Part shown: piece after piece, positions 6,697 through 8,763 of the stretch
Layout: each line of letters starts with the position of its first letter
Position numbering within the stretch: the stretch's first letter is position 1
Source: Anaerolineae bacterium
GTDB lineage: Bacteria; Chloroflexota; Anaerolineae; JADYZS01
Length of the DNA stretch: 8,763 nt
Assembly: GCA_020853075.1 (NCBI GenBank)
Contig: JADYZS010000060.1
Span: 1 to 8,763 of the forward strand
Direction of reading: 5' to 3'
Made by a program: the position numbers and the translations under genes
The notes under the pieces: generated by a model
Seen by the model: only the letters and a program-made list of their open reading frames with translations
The model's database searches: none
What the model was told of the DNA's origin: nothing

Positions 6697-8446
6697 GCGG
6701 CACGTAAGCGCGGACCTGTTTAAGGGGACAGATGACGCCCGTGCGCCGCAAGTCGCTGAGGCCGGTCAGCCACGTCTGGAAGGCTGTATCTCCCGGCTCG
6801 CACAGGCTCGTGTTGTCAAACCAGAACGTAGAGAGTTGTGTCAGGTTTATCAGGCTGGGTGGTAATCTTCCGGTTAAGGGGTTGTCGTTGAGGCGGAGTT
6901 CCAACAGATCGGTCAGGTTCGTGAGTTGCGTTGGTACGGGGCCGCTCAGTTGGTTGTGATCCAGGTAGAGCCCGAAAAGGAACCTGAGGTTCCCTAGTTG
7001 TGTTGGGATGATCCCGCTCAACTGGTTGCCGTCCAGATACAGACGGTACAGGCTGGTGAGGTTCCCCAACTCCGGCGGAATAGGGCCGCTCAACTGGTTG
7101 TTAGATAAAATGAGCCATTGCAGATTGCTGAGGCTGCCCAGGTCTGCGGGAATAGGGCCGCTGAATTGGTTATCGTTCAGGTGTAGTTCTATCAGGTTGG
7201 TGAGGCCGCTGAGTCCCAAGGGGAGGTTGCCGGTCAACTGGTTGTCGTTAAGGTCAATGTACTGCAATTGGGTCAAGTTACCTAATTGCGACGTGATGGT
7301 ACCGCTCAGGTTATTGCTTCTCAAGGTGATCGTGTCCACCCGCCCGTTCGTGCAGCCTACGCCCGACCAGCCGCAGGCCTCGCTGCTGTCCAGCCAACGG
7401 TCGCGTACTCGCCAACCATCGCCGTTCGTGCTGATATAGAGGGAAACGAGCGCGTCGCACTCTGCTTTCGGCATATCATTGACCTGGATACAGTCAAAGC
7501 AAATGACGCCTGTGCGCCGCAGGTTGCCAATGCCGTTTAGCCAGGCCTGGAACGCGGTATCGCCCGGCTCACAGATGGCGGTGTTGAAGAAGAAGAAGGT
7601 GGAGAGTTTTGTCAGGTTGGTGAAGGTCTGCGGCAGCGCGCCATGCAAGGAATTGTAGTGGAGGTACAAGGACAGGAGGTTAGTAAGGTTGCCTAACTCT
7701 GGCGGCAGGGTTCCCTGCAACAGGTTGTGGTCCAAGGCCAGGGTCAGGAGGTTGGAGAGATTGCCCAACTGTGCGGGGATGTTGCCGCTCAGCCGGTTGT
7801 CGTTGAGCGACAACGTGCGCAGATTGGCAAGGCTCCCCAGGGATGATGGAATGTTGCCTGTCAACTGGTTGTTATTGAGGGCGAGGCTCCGTAGGTTGGC
7901 AAGGTTCCCCAGTTCGGTGGGGATGCTGCCGCTCAATTGGTTGTTGTGCAGCGAGAGCTCTTGGAGGTTGGTCAGGCCCCCCAGTTGGGAGGGAATGTTG
8001 CCGTTCAGCCGGTTGCGATCCAATAGTAATCGTTGCAGGTTGGTCAGACTACCGAGCGCGGAGGGGATGCTGCCGGTTATCTGGTTAGATGCTAACAGCA
8101 AAGCCTGGAGGTTAGCCAGGTTGCCTACCTCGGGCGGGATGCTGCCGTTCAGCTGGTTGTTGGTCAGGCTGAGGAGTAGGACGCGCCCGCTGATGCACGT
8201 CACACCGAACCAGGAGCAGGGCGTGTCGGTCGCCAGCCAACCGCTCTTGTTTGTCCAGTTGGCGCCGTTGGTGCTGGTGTAGAGCGCGACCAGGGCTTCA
8301 CATTCTGCCTGCGGGATGCCAGTTGCACTACCGCAATTGAACGCAGCCGGCTCCGCCGCCTGGGCAGCGGCGGGCGGTGCTCCGGCCGGAAGAGACGTAC
8401 TCGTTAACGCGAAGATTGCCAAAAGGGCGAACAGTATGTCCTTCAC
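6683..8446 (-). CDS. Secreted leucine-rich-repeat protein with two duplicated LRR modules
   Basis: 587 residues from the GTG at 8444-8446. This start has AAGGAG 7 nt upstream and gives a clean signal peptide (hydrophobic core about 4-17, likely cleavage after AAAQA near residue 30). The frame extends upstream to a TTG at 8509, but that codon overlaps the predicted -10 box and would add an Arg-rich leader. After the signal come two modules of the same plan. Each has an N-cap with AEC-DALV-LY-STNG, a W-x-GV-x-C turn, then 24-residue LRRs (LxxLxLxxNxLxGxIPxxLGNLxN), then a C-cap (LSTF..FNT..CEPGDTAFQ.WL....LRRTGVIC). Module 1 (about 43-319) has 8 repeats and module 2 (about 325-573) has 7. Paired Cys in both caps suggest disulfides and an extracellular location. 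This is a plant-type (LRR receptor/PGIP-like) repeat class; such proteins bind proteins or glycans. It ends AYVPLVIR, matching the tail of the neighbouring exoprotein. No enzymatic domain is visible. Confidence 0.92.
   Translation of the reverse strand: MKDILFALLAIFALTSTSLPAGAPPAAAQAAEPAAFNCGSATGIPQAECEALVALYTSTNGANWTNKSGWLATDTPCSWFGVTCISGRVLLLSLTNNQLNGSIPPEVGNLANLQALLLASNQITGSIPSALGSLTNLQRLLLDRNRLNGNIPSQLGGLTNLQELSLHNNQLSGSIPTELGNLANLRSLALNNNQLTGNIPSSLGSLANLRTLSLNDNRLSGNIPAQLGNLSNLLTLALDHNLLQGTLPPELGNLTNLLSLYLHYNSLHGALPQTFTNLTKLSTFFFFNTAICEPGDTAFQAWLNGIGNLRRTGVICFDCIQVNDMPKAECDALVSLYISTNGDGWRVRDRWLDSSEACGWSGVGCTNGRVDTITLRSNNLSGTITSQLGNLTQLQYIDLNDNQLTGNLPLGLSGLTNLIELHLNDNQFSGPIPADLGSLSNLQWLILSNNQLSGPIPPELGNLTSLYRLYLDGNQLSGIIPTQLGNLRFLFGLYLDHNQLSGPVPTQLTNLTDLLELRLNDNPLTGRLPPSLINLTQLSTFWFDNTSLCEPGDTAFQTWLTGLSDLRRTGVICPLKQVRAYVPLVIR
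6836..7339 (-). repeat. LRR array of module 2 (7 x 72 bp)
   Basis: Seven uninterrupted 24-residue leucine-rich repeats encoded as 72-bp tandem units inside the LRR protein gene. Unit borders fall at the first hydrophobic residue of each LxxLxL strand. The first unit (GTITSQLG) and the last (GRLPPSLI) are the most divergent. The repeats differ too much at DNA level to be a recent expansion. Confidence 0.85.
7607..8182 (-). repeat. LRR array of module 1 (8 x 72 bp)
   Basis: Eight uninterrupted 24-residue leucine-rich repeats, each with the GxIPxxLGxL turn typical of plant-type LRRs. The last unit (GALPQTFTNLTK) leads straight into the C-cap. There is exactly one repeat more than in module 2, with no spacer or frameshift. 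Confidence 0.85.
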
Positions 8447-8453
8447 GACTCTA

Positions 8454-8459
8454 CTCCTT
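8454..8459 (-). promoter_or_regulatory. Shine-Dalgarno that sets the GTG start of the LRR gene
   Basis: On the minus strand this reads AAGGAG (within AGAAGGAG), 7 nt before the GTG at 8446. It argues for the internal GTG over the upstream in-frame TTG at 8509, which falls inside the predicted promoter. Confidence 0.75.
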
Positions 8460-8508
8460 CTTCTGGGCAACAACAAAACAAGCATCCGTCTGGGCTTACG
8501 AGGGCGCA

Positions 8509-8536
8509 ATTATATCACAATCAATAATCTTGTCCA
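8509..8536 (-). promoter_or_regulatory. Predicted sigma-70-type promoter of the LRR gene
   Basis: On the minus strand, TGGACA (8531-8536, 5 of 6 to TTGACA) and a perfect TATAAT (8509-8514) are 16 bp apart, with an AT-rich spacer. The start of transcription would fall near 8502, about 55 nt before the GTG start codon. This local AT-rich patch stands out in the GC-rich sequence. Confidence 0.65.
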
Positions 8537-8594
8537 ATTCAGCATGTTTCCGAAAGACCTGGAGATAGCGGTTTCGCAAAGAATAAGCCCTCAC

Positions 8595-8637
8595 TCCCTT
8601 TCCCCCTCTCCCATAATTTGGGAGAGGGGGTAGGGGG
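8595..8637. repeat. CCCCCTCTCCC-type intergenic palindrome
   Basis: CCCCCTCTCCCA (8602-8613) and TGGGAGAGGGGG (8619-8630) are perfect 12-bp inverted repeats around the loop TAATT. Pairing resumes outside one mismatch (8595-8600 with 8632-8637, including two G-T wobbles). Highly similar polypyrimidine palindromes are known to me as dispersed intergenic repeats in Chloroflexota and other bacteria. It lies between the 3' end of the right-edge reading frame and the LRR gene promoter, where it could serve as a terminator on the minus strand. Confidence 0.65.
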
Positions 8638-8650
8638 CATATGCGTCAAC

Positions 8651-8763
8651 TTAAGTGACGAGGTAGAGGGGTGGTTGGCTGATCAGGAGTTGGCCGAAAC
8701 GGCGGGCCGCCTCGGTGAGTTGCAAAGGTCGTTTGCGACGAGAAGAGCGCAGGTAGCGCAGGA
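8651..8763 (-). CDS. Possible 3' end of an unrecognised minus-strand gene, 5' part outside window
   Basis: An open frame enters from the right edge and ends at a TAA (8651-8653), giving about 36 C-terminal residues. It starts LRYLRSSRRKRPLQLTEA and ends with a hydrophobic, Pro-containing stretch, LLISQPPLYLVT. The Arg/Lys-rich helix followed by a compact hydrophobic end looks protein-like, and the frame stops just before the intergenic palindrome, as expected of a real gene end. It would be co-oriented with the LRR gene. The family is not recognised. The opposite strand is also open in the codon-aligned frame but has no good start, so that reading is taken as the shadow. Confidence 0.5.
   Translation of the reverse strand, partial: LRYLRSSRRKRPLQLTEAARRFGQLLISQPPLYLVT

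Noticed and set aside
6836..8182. Regular 72-bp tandem periodicity, considered as a CRISPR array or noncoding satellite
   Set aside because: The units are all in frame, encode canonical LRRs and vary at synonymous and surface positions; there are no constant repeats with unique spacers.
7689..8282. 197-residue plus-strand frame with a regular repeat pattern
   Set aside because: The periodicity is the antisense image of the 72-bp LRR units; no independent coding evidence.
8642..8763. Plus-strand frame open to the right edge (reads VNLSDEVEGWLADQELAET)
   Set aside because: It looks protein-like but has no ATG or GTG start with a ribosome binding site after the palindrome. It is codon-aligned with the minus-strand frame, where antisense openness is common in GC-rich DNA. 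Sequence to the right of the window would settle it.

Overview
The window looks like chromosomal DNA of a GC-rich, free-living, monoderm-like bacterium, most probably a member of the Chloroflexota. This placement is an inference. It rests on a 'Y-x-P-L-V' C-terminal tail shared by two secreted proteins, on CCCCCTCTCCC-type palindromic repeats between genes, and on large mosaic secreted proteins and plant-type leucine-rich repeats. No rRNA or single-copy marker gene is present to confirm it.

Left part (about 1-1745, plus strand): the 3' end of a molybdenum/tungsten formate dehydrogenase catalytic subunit gene. After 58 bp and a strong ribosome binding site comes a complete formate/nitrite transporter (FocA/FNT family) gene. 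The two form a likely operon that couples formate oxidation, or CO2 reduction, to formate movement across the membrane.

Middle (1746-2010): a 265-bp convergent intergenic region with no gene but dense secondary structure. It holds a small hairpin just after focA, two tandem hairpins and a ~118-bp palindromic element with nested arms. It probably ends transcription from both sides and looks like a remnant of a small dispersed repeat.

Right part (2011-8509, minus strand): two secreted-protein genes in the same orientation, each with its own TATAAT-type promoter and Shine-Dalgarno. The promoter-proximal one (6683-8446) encodes a leucine-rich-repeat protein made of two duplicated modules of 8 and 7 repeats. 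The second (2011-6576) encodes a 1521-residue mosaic exoprotein: signal peptide, beta-sandwich domains, an HExxH metallopeptidase-like domain, a von Willebrand A domain with a MIDAS motif, a nidogen-like region, further beta-sandwich domains and two Big-1-type Ig-like domains. Both end in a near-identical short tail (IYMPLVQKTYR and AYVPLVIR), which suggests shared surface sorting or export. Together they resemble a cell-surface adhesion or degradation pair.

Right edge (8510-8763): the LRR gene promoter, another CCCCCTCTCCC palindrome, and about 36 codons of the 3' end of an unrecognised minus-strand gene that runs off the window.
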